A DNA stretch of 64,000 nt from Clostridia bacterium (GTDB lineage: Bacteria > Bacillota > Clostridia > Lachnospirales > Lachnospiraceae): NCBI GenBank assembly GCA_910574835.1, contig CAJTDE010000023.1, forward strand, positions 1 through 64,000, read 5' to 3'. A program made the translations under genes and the position numbers. The notes beneath the pieces are model-generated. The model worked only from the letters and a program-made list of their open reading frames with translations, was not told where the DNA came from and ran no database searches. Positions 25,444-32,784 of this stretch are shown in pieces; the stretch's first letter is position 1, and each line of letters opens with the position of its first letter.

Positions 25444-25842
25444 CTACAGCTTTTGCAAAAATTCAATGGGTTCCTTGTTTGGTCCCTCTACAATAAAATA
25501 GCGTATGCCATTCTCCCAGAAAGGCAGAAATACGATCTCATCACTCTCTAAGAACTGATATCCCTTTTCTTTTGCAAGGGCGAAAGCCTGCTCAATATCA
25601 GGAACGTTCAAGGCGAGATGGTCAATAGCTCCTCTTGCCATTGCTGCTGATTTGTTCTCATAAGTCTCAATAAGAATATCACCGGCCTGTAAAAAAGCTA
25701 CCGGAATATTGCCGCCCTTCTCGTTGATCGTCTCATACACCAGTTCAAAGCCAAGATCCGTATAGAATGCCTTTGTTGCTTCCAGATCATTTGTCGGGAT
25801 TCCGATATGCTGAATCCCTGTTACAAAATCCATTAATTTCAT
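25444..25842 (-). CDS. VOC-family protein (glyoxalase-like)
   Basis: 132 residues with paired beta-alpha-beta repeats of the vicinal oxygen chelate fold: TGIQHIGIPTNDLEATKAFY and AIDHLALNVPDIEQAFALA; metal ligand candidates His (IQHIG), Glu (LIETY), His (IDHLA) and Glu (EPIEFL). It probably acts as a lyase, dioxygenase or binding protein; lactoylglutathione lyase activity is not certain. ATG 25842 has AGGAGG at 8 bases; the frame is open 6 codons further. A family-B repeat lies upstream. Confidence 0.85.
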   Translation of the reverse strand: MKLMDFVTGIQHIGIPTNDLEATKAFYTDLGFELVYETINEKGGNIPVAFLQAGDILIETYENKSAAMARGAIDHLALNVPDIEQAFALAKEKGYQFLESDEIVFLPFWENGIRYFIVEGPNKEPIEFLQKL

Positions 25843-25860
25843 GTCACTGTCCTCCTGCAT

Positions 25861-25899
25861 CTGTTCCGTAATATTCTGGATGAATATTACTGTTTCCGG
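25861..25899 (-). repeat. Family B intergenic repeat, copy B2
   Basis: Perfect inverted GTAATATTC (25868-25876) / GAATATTAC (25882-25890), flanked by CTGTTCC and TGTTTCCGG. It sits just upstream of the ribosome site of the VOC gene. This is the cleanest and shortest copy. Confidence 0.75.
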
Positions 25900-25993
25900 T
25901 TTCGTTTTAACAAAAATCGTTTATGTATCTAAACCCATTTTAAGCCGTCTGCTTCTATTTTGCAACACTCAAACAATGAATCTTGTTACAACA

Positions 25994-27304
25994 CTATAAG
26001 ATATCAATATACTCTCCTGCAAGGGCCTTGTTCATACTCCGCACAGCACAGAATTTTCCGCACATGCTGCAGGTATCGCTGTGATCGTCCTCCGGCAGAC
26101 GGGCATCCCGGATTGCTTTGGCCGTATCCGGATCAAGGGCGCAGGCAAACTGAGCCTCCCAGTCAAGCGCACGCCGCGCCTTTGCCATGCGATCGTCTAA
26201 GTCTCTTGCTCCCGGAATCCCCTTGGCAATATCTGCCGCGTGAGCCGCAATCTTAGATGCAATAATGCCCTGTCTTACATCTTCCACATTGGGAAGCGCT
26301 AAGTGCTCTGCCGGTGTTACATAACAGAGGAACGCCGCTCCGTTCATAGCTGCCGCCGCTCCGCCGATGGCGGCTGTAATGTGATCATAGCCTGGTGCAA
26401 TGTCTGTTACCAACGGCCCAAGCACATAGAAGGGCGCTCCCATGCAGATGCTTTTTTGTATCTCCATGTTTGCCGCTACCTGATCAAGCGGCACATGACC
26501 GGGGCCTTCCACCATCACCTGAACATTGTGCTCCCAGGCCCTTTTTGTCAGTTCTCCCAGACAAACCAGCTCTTCAATCTGACATACATCCGTAGCGTCT
26601 GCCAGACAGCCGGGCCGGCAGGCGTCTCCCAGTGACAGCGTTACGTCATATTTCTCACAGATGTCCAGAATTTCATCATAATATTCATAAAAAGGATTTT
26701 CCTCTCCTGTCATGCTCATCCAGGCAAACACCAGGCTTCCGCCCCTGCTTACAATATTCATTGTTCGTTTGTGCTTTCGAATCTGTTCAATGGTTTTTCT
26801 GGTAATACCGCAGTGAAGGGTTACAAAATCCACTCCGTCCTCTGCATGGAGCCGGACTACCTCTACAAAATCCTTTGCCGTGAGTGTTGCCAGATCTCTC
26901 TGATAATGAATCACACTGTCATAGACCGGAACGGTTCCGATCATCACCGGACATTCCCGTATAAGCTTCCGGCGAAAAGGCTGTGTGTCTCCGTGACTGG
27001 ATAGATCCATTATCGCCTCCGCGCCCAGTTTTACGGCGCTCATCACTTTTTCCATCTCAATCTCATAATCCTTACAGTCTCGGGAAACGCCGAGATTTAC
27101 ATTGACCTTTGTGCGCAGCATACTGCCTATGCCTTCCGGTTTCAGGCAGGTGTGACGTTTGTTGGATGGTATCGCTACCCTCCCTTCTGCAACTAACTTC
27201 ATCATCTGCTCCGTGGGCATCTGCTCTTTTTTCGCTACTTCTTCTATCTGATCTGTTACAATTCCTTTTCTTGCCGCATCCATCTGAGTTGTATATTCCT
27301 GCAT
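25994..27304 (-). CDS. thiC: Phosphomethylpyrimidine synthase ThiC
   Basis: 436 residues, the usual bacterial short form without the N-terminal extension. It turns aminoimidazole ribotide into HMP-P with SAM and an iron-sulfur cluster. The C-terminal cluster motif is present in CSMCGKFCAVRS, plus EGPGHVPLDQ, LGPLVTDIAPGYDHI and NVNLGVSRD. A family-A repeat lies between the upstream thiD and this gene. Last gene of the thiamine operon. Confidence 0.96.
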   Translation of the reverse strand: MQEYTTQMDAARKGIVTDQIEEVAKKEQMPTEQMMKLVAEGRVAIPSNKRHTCLKPEGIGSMLRTKVNVNLGVSRDCKDYEIEMEKVMSAVKLGAEAIMDLSSHGDTQPFRRKLIRECPVMIGTVPVYDSVIHYQRDLATLTAKDFVEVVRLHAEDGVDFVTLHCGITRKTIEQIRKHKRTMNIVSRGGSLVFAWMSMTGEENPFYEYYDEILDICEKYDVTLSLGDACRPGCLADATDVCQIEELVCLGELTKRAWEHNVQVMVEGPGHVPLDQVAANMEIQKSICMGAPFYVLGPLVTDIAPGYDHITAAIGGAAAAMNGAAFLCYVTPAEHLALPNVEDVRQGIIASKIAAHAADIAKGIPGARDLDDRMAKARRALDWEAQFACALDPDTAKAIRDARLPEDDHSDTCSMCGKFCAVRSMNKALAGEYIDIL

Positions 27305-27320
27305 CTTACATGCCTCCTAT

Positions 27321-27440
27321 TAAAAGTCGCTGCGCGACAGCACTGAAGGGTAAAGTCGCTTCGACACACCTGTAGTGAAAGAAACTTTCATTCGAAAAGC
27401 ACTCATGAAAGTTTCTCTCGTGCGTCTTTGCAACTTTACC
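27321..27440 (-). repeat. Family A palindromic repeat, copy A2 (inside the thi operon)
   Basis: 92-bp palindrome (27349-27440) with arms GGTAAAGTCGC / GCAACTTTACC and AACTTTCA / TGAAAGTT, after a GTCGCtgcGCGAC head next to the thiC ribosome site. Compared with the copies at 10.3 and 42.0 kb two base pairs have changed on both sides (C-G to T-A, T-A to C-G), which preserves the stem. Confidence 0.85.
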
Positions 27441-27459
27441 TGGCAGCCAAAAGTATCTC

Positions 27460-28266
27460 TTATAAACACTTGATATTCCTATATTTCTCTATCTGGTACA
27501 TATGGTCAAGAGGGCCGTTTCCATTTCCCAAAGCAAGACCCTGCTTAAGCGCCCCTGATAAATAATCTTTTGCCTGCCTGACCGCGTCTAAAAGTTCCAT
27601 TCCCAACGCCAAACCGCTCGCAATGGCGCTAGATAGTGTACAGCCTGTTCCATGAGTATTGGAATTTTCAATTCTATCTCCCCGTATCCAATAAGCCTGT
27701 CCGTTCATATAGAGCAAATCATCCGCAGTCTCTGTTAAATGACCGCCCTTGCAGAGCACGGCCGCGTGCCATGCTTCATAAAGCTTTTCGGCTGCTCTTT
27801 CCATATCCGCCTTATTGTTTACAGCCATTCCTGTAAGGATCTCAGTCTCCGGAAGATTGGGTGTTATAATTTCAGCCAGTGGAAATAATTCTTCCTGCAA
27901 TGAACGAATCACCCGATCCTTCATGAATCTGAAACCGCCGGTCGCCGCCATAACAGGATCTATAACAATATGTTTTGCCTTATAGTACCTTAGTCTTTCT
28001 GAAACTGCCCGTATCCCTTCCTCTGAAGGTATCATTCCGATCTTAACCGCATCCGGATAAATGTCGGTAAAAACGCAGTCCAGCTGACTCCCCAGAAATT
28101 CCGGTGATATCTCCATAATTTCATAGACACCTGTCGTATTCTGGGCAGTTAATGCTGCAATTGCGCTCATGGCATATACGCCATATACGGTCATTGTCTT
28201 AATATCCGCCTGGATACCGGCTCCTCCGCCGGAATCGCTTCCGGCGATTGTCAGCGCTGTTTTCAT
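27460..28266 (-). CDS. thiD: Hydroxymethylpyrimidine/phosphomethylpyrimidine kinase ThiD
   Basis: 268 residues of the ribokinase fold: TIAGSDSGGGAGIQADIKT at the N-terminus, HIVIDPVMAATGG in the middle, and the anion hole GTGCTLSSAIASGLA. It phosphorylates HMP and HMP-P in thiamine synthesis and salvage. Three ATG codons in a row follow GGAGGAGG; the third (28266) has the best spacing. It is 20 bases after thiE. Confidence 0.95.
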   Translation of the reverse strand: MKTALTIAGSDSGGGAGIQADIKTMTVYGVYAMSAIAALTAQNTTGVYEIMEISPEFLGSQLDCVFTDIYPDAVKIGMIPSEEGIRAVSERLRYYKAKHIVIDPVMAATGGFRFMKDRVIRSLQEELFPLAEIITPNLPETEILTGMAVNNKADMERAAEKLYEAWHAAVLCKGGHLTETADDLLYMNGQAYWIRGDRIENSNTHGTGCTLSSAIASGLALGMELLDAVRQAKDYLSGALKQGLALGNGNGPLDHMYQIEKYRNIKCL

Positions 28267-28286
28267 CATCATCCTCCTCCGGGGTT

Positions 28287-28913
28287 TTAAATATCCCTTA
28301 AAAACTGTCTCGCCGCCCGCATTTTATCTTCCGAAGCAAACAATCCGCTTACTACGGCCACCCCCGCTATTTTAGTTCCTACAAGTTGCATTATATTTTC
28401 TTCCGTAATTCCGCCGATTGCTGCTACGGGAATGTCTACGGACTCACAGATTTTTTTCAGCTCTTCCACAGAAAGTAAGGTTGCGTTGCTTTTTGTTTTA
28501 CTGCCGAATACCGCTCCGCAGCCTATATAATCTGCCCCGGCAGCCTCTGCTTTTCGGGCCTCCTCTACATTGTGCGCGCTCGTTCCTATGATAAAGTCCT
28601 CTCCTAACAGCTCTCTGGCAGCTTCTACTGCCATATCGCTTTGTCCTACATGGACTCCGGCAGCGCCCGCCTTCTTCGCGATATCCGGCCGGTCATTAAT
28701 AATCAGGGGAATGCCATAACGGCTGCAAATCTCATTCAGCTCCCTTGCCTCCTGTAAAAAAAATTTATCATCCGCTTTCTTCTCCCGAAGCTGTACACAA
28801 CTGACGCCTGCCTGAAGAAGCTCTTCCACTACATCACACAGCGTTTCATTTTCCTTAAGCCAACGCCTGTCCGTTACCGCGTACAGCTTTAGGACTTCCC
28901 TTTTTATCTTCAT
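28287..28913 (-). CDS. thiE: Thiamine phosphate synthase ThiE
   Basis: 208 residues, normal. It joins HMP-PP and HET-P to thiamine phosphate. The TIM-barrel shows AVTDRRWLKENETL, QLREKKADDKFF, GIPLIINDRPDIAKKAGAAG, GTSAHNVEEA and AAIGGITEENI. It overlaps thiM by four bases. Confidence 0.95.
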   Translation of the reverse strand: MKIKREVLKLYAVTDRRWLKENETLCDVVEELLQAGVSCVQLREKKADDKFFLQEARELNEICSRYGIPLIINDRPDIAKKAGAAGVHVGQSDMAVEAARELLGEDFIIGTSAHNVEEARKAEAAGADYIGCGAVFGSKTKSNATLLSVEELKKICESVDIPVAAIGGITEENIMQLVGTKIAGVAVVSGLFASEDKMRAARQFLRDI

Positions 28914-29725
28914 TCTTTTTGCCCTTCCATTTCTGTCATAATTTCTAAAGCTTTGCAGTCATGGATTCTTGTACACAGCTCTTCTACCGCATCGAATACA
29001 CAGGCATGAAAGCTTCCCACTCCCCCGCCTGCCTTTCTTCTGCGAAGCTCGGCCAGTTCGGCGCTTTCCTTCCATAATTTTGAAGACGTAACCGCTGCTT
29101 TGTAAGGAGCATATCCATAGCCGCAGAATAAAGCGCATAACGCCGACAGCATACAGCCGCCGCCTGTTATCTTACCCATATATTCTGAGCCGCCGGATAT
29201 GAATTTTATCTGAACCCCATCCGATACGATGTCTTCCGCCCCGCTTATAAGTACGGTACAGGAATAAGCCCCTGAGAGCTTCAATGCCAGGTTTTCCAGC
29301 TCAGATCTCTTTAAAAGCACATTGCTTTCCACTCCTCCAAAAGCATCCGTACATCCGGAAAGCAAACTGCATGCCTCCTCCTGATTACAGCGGATCACCT
29401 GAACATTTACCTGATCCAGCAATCGCGCCAGCCATTTTCTGCGAAACCTGCTGGCTCCGGCTCCCACAGGATCTAAGATTACCGGATGTCCCAGCAGATT
29501 TGCCTGTTTACCTGCAAGGATGCAGGCTTCCAGCTTTTCTGCCTCCGGCACGCCGGTGTTCAGCAGAGTCGCCTGACAAAATGAGGTGATTTCTTCTACC
29601 TCCTGGGGAGCCTGAGCCATAATCGCGCTTCCGCCTGCTGCCAGCAGAAGATTTGCCGTGTCCTGCATGGTAACCGGATTTGTCAGACAATGAATCTTCG
29701 GACCTTTTTTCTGTTCCCATGCCAT
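28910..29725 (-). CDS. thiM: Hydroxyethylthiazole kinase ThiM
   Basis: 271 residues. It phosphorylates salvaged thiazole alcohol (HET). Motifs: PKIHCLTNPVTMQDTANLLL, VILDPVGAGAS, and the active-site region ITGGGCMLSALCALFCG with the catalytic cysteine. It overlaps thiE and lies 3 bases after thiW, so transport and kinase are coupled. Confidence 0.95.
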   Translation of the reverse strand: MAWEQKKGPKIHCLTNPVTMQDTANLLLAAGGSAIMAQAPQEVEEITSFCQATLLNTGVPEAEKLEACILAGKQANLLGHPVILDPVGAGASRFRRKWLARLLDQVNVQVIRCNQEEACSLLSGCTDAFGGVESNVLLKRSELENLALKLSGAYSCTVLISGAEDIVSDGVQIKFISGGSEYMGKITGGGCMLSALCALFCGYGYAPYKAAVTSSKLWKESAELAELRRRKAGGGVGSFHACVFDAVEELCTRIHDCKALEIMTEMEGQKE

Positions 29726-29728
29726 AGC

Positions 29729-30238
29729 CTATGGCGCTCCATGAACATATGCCAGGATGCCGCCTTTTTCCAGTACATTTACCAGTACATAGGCCAAAAT
29801 GCTTCCCGCTGTTGTAGATACCAAAAATGGAATTACATAGACAAACAGCCCGGCAGGTTCTACGCCCATCAAAAGCTTTGCTACGGGATAAGCTGCCAGC
29901 GCCCCCAGGATTCCCGTTCCAAAAGCCTCTGCTATGCAGGTCAGAGGAATATTTCGAAGCCTTGCATAAATCATGCCACAGCAAAAAGCTCCCACCATAC
30001 TTCCGGGAAATGCCATCAGACTTCCGATTCCCAACAAGTTCCGCAGCAGACTTGCACAAAAAGCAATTCCTACGCTCCACCAAGGACCTAAGAGAACGGC
30101 AGCCGACACATTCACCATATGCTGAACCGGGGCACATTTGCTCCCCAATACCGGAAAGCTTATCAGGCTTCCAACAACTGCAATCCCAGTGAGTACTCCT
30201 GCCATCGCTACCTTCTTTGTTACGTTGTTTTGATTCAT
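29729..30238 (-). CDS. thiW: ECF transporter substrate-binding subunit ThiW (thiazole uptake)
   Basis: 169 residues, six predicted membrane helices: a small S-component. The N-terminal KKVAMAGVLTGIAVVGSLIS and the loops CAPVQHMVNVSAA and GWWSVGIAFCASLLRN match the ThiW type linked to hydroxyethylthiazole, and its place before thiM supports this. The shared ECF ATPases and T-component are not in the window. It is the first gene after the TPP riboswitch. Confidence 0.9.
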   Translation of the reverse strand: MNQNNVTKKVAMAGVLTGIAVVGSLISFPVLGSKCAPVQHMVNVSAAVLLGPWWSVGIAFCASLLRNLLGIGSLMAFPGSMVGAFCCGMIYARLRNIPLTCIAEAFGTGILGALAAYPVAKLLMGVEPAGLFVYVIPFLVSTTAGSILAYVLVNVLEKGGILAYVHGAP

Positions 30239-30252
30239 AAAGCATCCTCCTT

Positions 30253-30312
30253 TTAAAGTTACTGCCCGGCGGCGTTAAAGGGTAAAGCCGCTTTGCCGCA
30301 GATACAGCTTTG
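30253..30312 (-). repeat. Family A repeat, truncated copy A3
   Basis: Head TTACTGCCCGGCGGC and left arm GGTAAAGCCGC (near 30280) resemble the family-A element, but the central arms are deleted and only a short CAGCTTTGG remains. It lies between the thiW ribosome site and the riboswitch terminator, in the same orientation as the other copies. Confidence 0.55.
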
Positions 30313-30418
30313 GATCTTTGCCGATTTTTTTCGTAAGAGCTTATTATTTGCTTACAAAAAACAGGCGGTTTGGAGATCGCCTGTTTCATAAGAAATTCCC
30401 GGAAATTCTTGCTTAGAT

Positions 30419-30446
30419 ATAAAAAAAGAGACGCCGTAGGCGTCTC
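30419..30446 (-). terminator. Expression-platform terminator of the TPP riboswitch
   Basis: GAGACGCC (30428-30435) and GGCGTCTC (30439-30446) form a strong stem, with a run of at least seven T beyond it on the minus strand. It would end transcription when TPP is bound. Confidence 0.9.
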
Positions 30447-30468
30447 TTTTCACATCATTCGCTATGTG

Positions 30469-30550
30469 TCCCTACGTTGGCATTATCCAAATCAGGTTGT
30501 GGGTCGGAACAATCCAGTTCCCTCTCAGCCGACTTCAGTCAGCTCCCCAT
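30469..30550 (-). ncRNA. TPP riboswitch
   Basis: On the minus strand the aptamer reads GGGGAGCTGACTGAAGTCGG, CTGAGAGGGAACT, then GACCC..ACAACCTGATTTGG and ATAATGCCAACGTAGGGA: the two conserved TPP-binding strands (CTGAGA and the CTGATxxGGxTAATGCCAxCG block) in order. It controls the thiW-M-E-D-C operon via the terminator 20 bases downstream. Confidence 0.97.
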
Positions 30551-30576
30551 TTCCAAATATGTTGTTTACGAACTTT

Positions 30577-30605
30577 ATTATAGATCCGCAATTAATATTT
30601 TGCAA
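30577..30605 (-). promoter_or_regulatory. Promoter of the thiamine operon
   Basis: TTGCAA (30605-30600) and TATAAT (30582-30577) with 17 bases between, on the minus strand, placed some 25 bases before the riboswitch. It lies just beyond the purH stop codon. Confidence 0.8.
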
Positions 30606-30612
30606 GACCTTA

Positions 30613-31791
30613 TTAATGGTGAAACAGCCTTATCCCGGTAAAGGCCATTACCATACCGTATTTATCACAGGTCTCAATCACCAAATCATCCCTGACCGAT
30701 CCGCCCGGCTCCGCAATGTACTTCACGCCGCTCTTCTTCGCCCTCTCAATGTTGTCGCTAAATGGAAAGAATGCATCGGACCCAACAGTTACCTCGGACA
30801 TCTGATCAAGCCATGCGCGCTTTTCCTCTTCCGTGAATACCTCCGGCTTCACCTTAAAGATCCTCTGCCATGCTCCTTCCGCAAGCACGTCCATATATTC
30901 ATTTCCAATGTACACATCAATCGCGTTGTCCCGATCTGCCCGGCCAATGCCGTCCACAAACTGCAGCCCTAATACCTTGGGACTCTGACGCAGAAACCAG
31001 TTATCTGCCTTCTGCCCGGCCAGTCTGGTACAATGCACCCGTGACTGCTGCCCGGCGCCGATTCCGATAGCCTGTCCGCCCTTGACAAAGCATACGGAGT
31101 TAGACTGCGTATACTTTAAGGTAATGAGAGAAATTTTTAAGTCCATCTTTGCTTCTTCCGGCATATCCTGATTCTTAGTCACAATGTTAGAAAGAAGCTC
31201 GTCATTAATCGGCAGCTCTTGGCGTCCCTGCTCAAAGGTAATGCCGTAAACCTCCTTGTGTTCCAGAGGAGCCGGACGGTATGCGGGATCGATTTGAATG
31301 ACATTGTAATTTCCTTTTTTCTTTGCTTTTAGAATCTCAAGAGCTTCCTCTGTGTACCCCGGTGCGATAACGCCGTCGGAAACCTCTCTCTTGATAATAG
31401 AAGCCGTATCCTTATCGCAAATATCCGATAGTGCGATAAAATCTCCAAAGGAAGACATCCGATCCGCTCCCCTGGCTCTTGCGTAGGCGCAGGCCAGAGG
31501 TGAAAGATCTCCCATATCGTCCACCCAATAGATCTTCTTTAAGGTATCGTCTAGAGGAAGACCTACTGCCGCGCCTGCCGGAGACACATGCTTGAAGGAA
31601 GCTGCTGCCGCAAGCCCGGTGGCTTCTTTTAATTCCTTTACAAGCTGCCAGCCGTTGAAAGCATCCAAAAAGTTAATATAGCCCGGCTTTCCGCAAAGAA
31701 CGGTGATGGGTAAATCTTCTCCATTTGCCACATAAATCTTAGAAGGCTTCTGATTCGGGTTGCATCCGTATTTTAACTCTAATTGTTTCAT
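30613..31791 (-). CDS. purH: AICAR formyltransferase, stand-alone (PurH without IMP cyclohydrolase domain)
   Basis: 392 residues. It formylates AICAR with 10-formyl-THF, the ninth step of purine synthesis. The formyltransferase domain is complete: KYGCNPNQKPSKIY at the start, FLDAFNGWQLVKEL, SFKHVSPAGAAVG (catalytic KH), KYTQSNSVCFVKGGQAIGIG and AGQQSRVHCTRLA. The methylglyoxal-synthase-like cyclohydrolase domain of normal bacterial PurH is missing; the neighbouring gene supplies that step. Start ATG 31791 has AGGAGA at good spacing. Confidence 0.95.
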   Translation of the reverse strand: MKQLELKYGCNPNQKPSKIYVANGEDLPITVLCGKPGYINFLDAFNGWQLVKELKEATGLAAAASFKHVSPAGAAVGLPLDDTLKKIYWVDDMGDLSPLACAYARARGADRMSSFGDFIALSDICDKDTASIIKREVSDGVIAPGYTEEALEILKAKKKGNYNVIQIDPAYRPAPLEHKEVYGITFEQGRQELPINDELLSNIVTKNQDMPEEAKMDLKISLITLKYTQSNSVCFVKGGQAIGIGAGQQSRVHCTRLAGQKADNWFLRQSPKVLGLQFVDGIGRADRDNAIDVYIGNEYMDVLAEGAWQRIFKVKPEVFTEEEKRAWLDQMSEVTVGSDAFFPFSDNIERAKKSGVKYIAEPGGSVRDDLVIETCDKYGMVMAFTGIRLFHH

Positions 31792-31819
31792 AAACATTCT
31801 CCTGTTCCGGTCTTATTCC

Positions 31820-31885
31820 TGTTCCGCAATATCTTCTCAGTACATCTTGCTGATATCAATATGTGTGCCGTGAAGGATATTACTG
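31820..31885 (-). repeat. Family B intergenic repeat, copy B3
   Basis: TTCCGCAATATC (31822-31833) and GATATTACTG (about 31876-31885) form the ends; the middle is longer than in other copies. CAGTAATAT at its start supplies the TAA stop codon of the upstream purO gene. It lies before the purH ribosome site. Confidence 0.6.
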
Positions 31886-32593
31886 ATTCTTATTTACAAT
31901 GCGCGTCTCATATTTTCCTGTCTCGATATCAATATAACGCACAAACAGAGACACCTTATTTTCTTCATTCAGATTTAACCAGAGCATATTCGTGAACTTC
32001 TCCATATCATCCGGAATCGCTACAAGCTTCGGCTCTCCCTCAAAACTGGGAAGCGGATTCCCGTCGCACTGATAAGTATGGATAAAATGTCCTTCTCCGG
32101 CCGGGCAGTTTTCATAAGAAAATGTATAGCGATTGCAGGAGGAGGGATCTCCGTTATCACTCTTTAAGATCGACATGGAATAATTAAAATGTCCGTTCTC
32201 TATTTCCATAATTCCGGAAATCCGGGGTGTAAAGTTCGGCCCGTCCGGTTCAAATTCCCGGGTACGCAAAGCCTGCTCAAAGGTCTGGCCCTTCTCCATA
32301 CGCTCATAAACGGTATCTGTCTGATCTCCATTGGTTACAATGGTTTTGCTTCCCAGAACCCTTACCGGAGCATAAATGATCAGGCTGGGATCCGTAAGCT
32401 TAGAAGGATCGAATGCCTGGGTTCTGATTCCCTCACCCTCCTCCACAAATACACGATTCCTGCTGTTCTCACTTCTTCCCATAATAAAGTAAGCAGTCAC
32501 AGCCTTTTTTCCATTCTCAGATCTTCCAATCACAATTCCCCTTCCCGGATAAGAATTTTCCCGAAGGGTCTGCGCCAATGAAATCATTTCCAT
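31880..32593 (-). CDS. purO: IMP cyclohydrolase, PurO-like
   Basis: 237 residues of the IMP_cyclohyd family (PF07826), known first from archaea. It closes FAICAR to IMP. Features: NSYPGRGIVIGRSENG near the start, TAYFIMGRSENSRNR, YAPVRVLGSKTIVTNGDQTD, EPDGPNFTPRISG and FTYSY-like SYENCPAGEGHFIHTY. Together with the formyltransferase gene downstream it replaces the two-domain PurH. First gene after the ZTP riboswitch. AGGAGAAC precedes the ATG. Confidence 0.93.
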   Translation of the reverse strand: MEMISLAQTLRENSYPGRGIVIGRSENGKKAVTAYFIMGRSENSRNRVFVEEGEGIRTQAFDPSKLTDPSLIIYAPVRVLGSKTIVTNGDQTDTVYERMEKGQTFEQALRTREFEPDGPNFTPRISGIMEIENGHFNYSMSILKSDNGDPSSCNRYTFSYENCPAGEGHFIHTYQCDGNPLPSFEGEPKLVAIPDDMEKFTNMLWLNLNEENKVSLFVRYIDIETGKYETRIVNKNQ

Positions 32594-32647
32594 GTCCGTT
32601 CTCCTCTCTCCTTTTTATTCTCACAGTATCTTCGCAGAATTTCTCTG

Positions 32648-32698
32648 CAAAAACAAAAAGCCGCAGTCCAAGCGATCAATGCCCAGACGGTCGGCTTC
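32648..32698 (-). terminator. Terminator overlapping the ZTP riboswitch
   Basis: On the minus strand GCCGACCGTCTGGGC pairs, with wobbles, with GCTTGGACTGCGGC across a short loop, then TTTTTGTTTTT. The 5' arm contains the conserved CCGTCTGGGC of the aptamer, so ligand binding and terminator formation exclude each other. Confidence 0.85.
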
Positions 32699-32745
32699 CT
32701 ACTCCTTATACTCCCTGTGGTTACTTCCACTTCCGTCAGTCGTAT
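32680..32745 (-). ncRNA. ZTP (pfl) riboswitch
   Basis: On the minus strand: CGACTGACGGAAGTGG, AACCACAGGGAGT, then GCCGACCGTCTGGGC, the 5' and 3' conserved segments of the ZTP/pfl motif. It senses ZMP/ZTP, the substrate of AICAR formyltransferase and its triphosphate, which accumulate when folate is low. It precedes purO and purH. Confidence 0.9.
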
Positions 32746-32755
32746 AAGTAATTAA

Positions 32756-32784
32756 AACATAGCATTTCTTCCCATACCTGTCAA
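32756..32784 (-). promoter_or_regulatory. Promoter of the purO-purH operon
   Basis: TTGACA (32784-32779) and TATGTT (32761-32756), 17 bases apart on the minus strand, overlapping the last codons of the plsC-like gene. The transcript would begin just before the ZTP aptamer. Confidence 0.8.
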
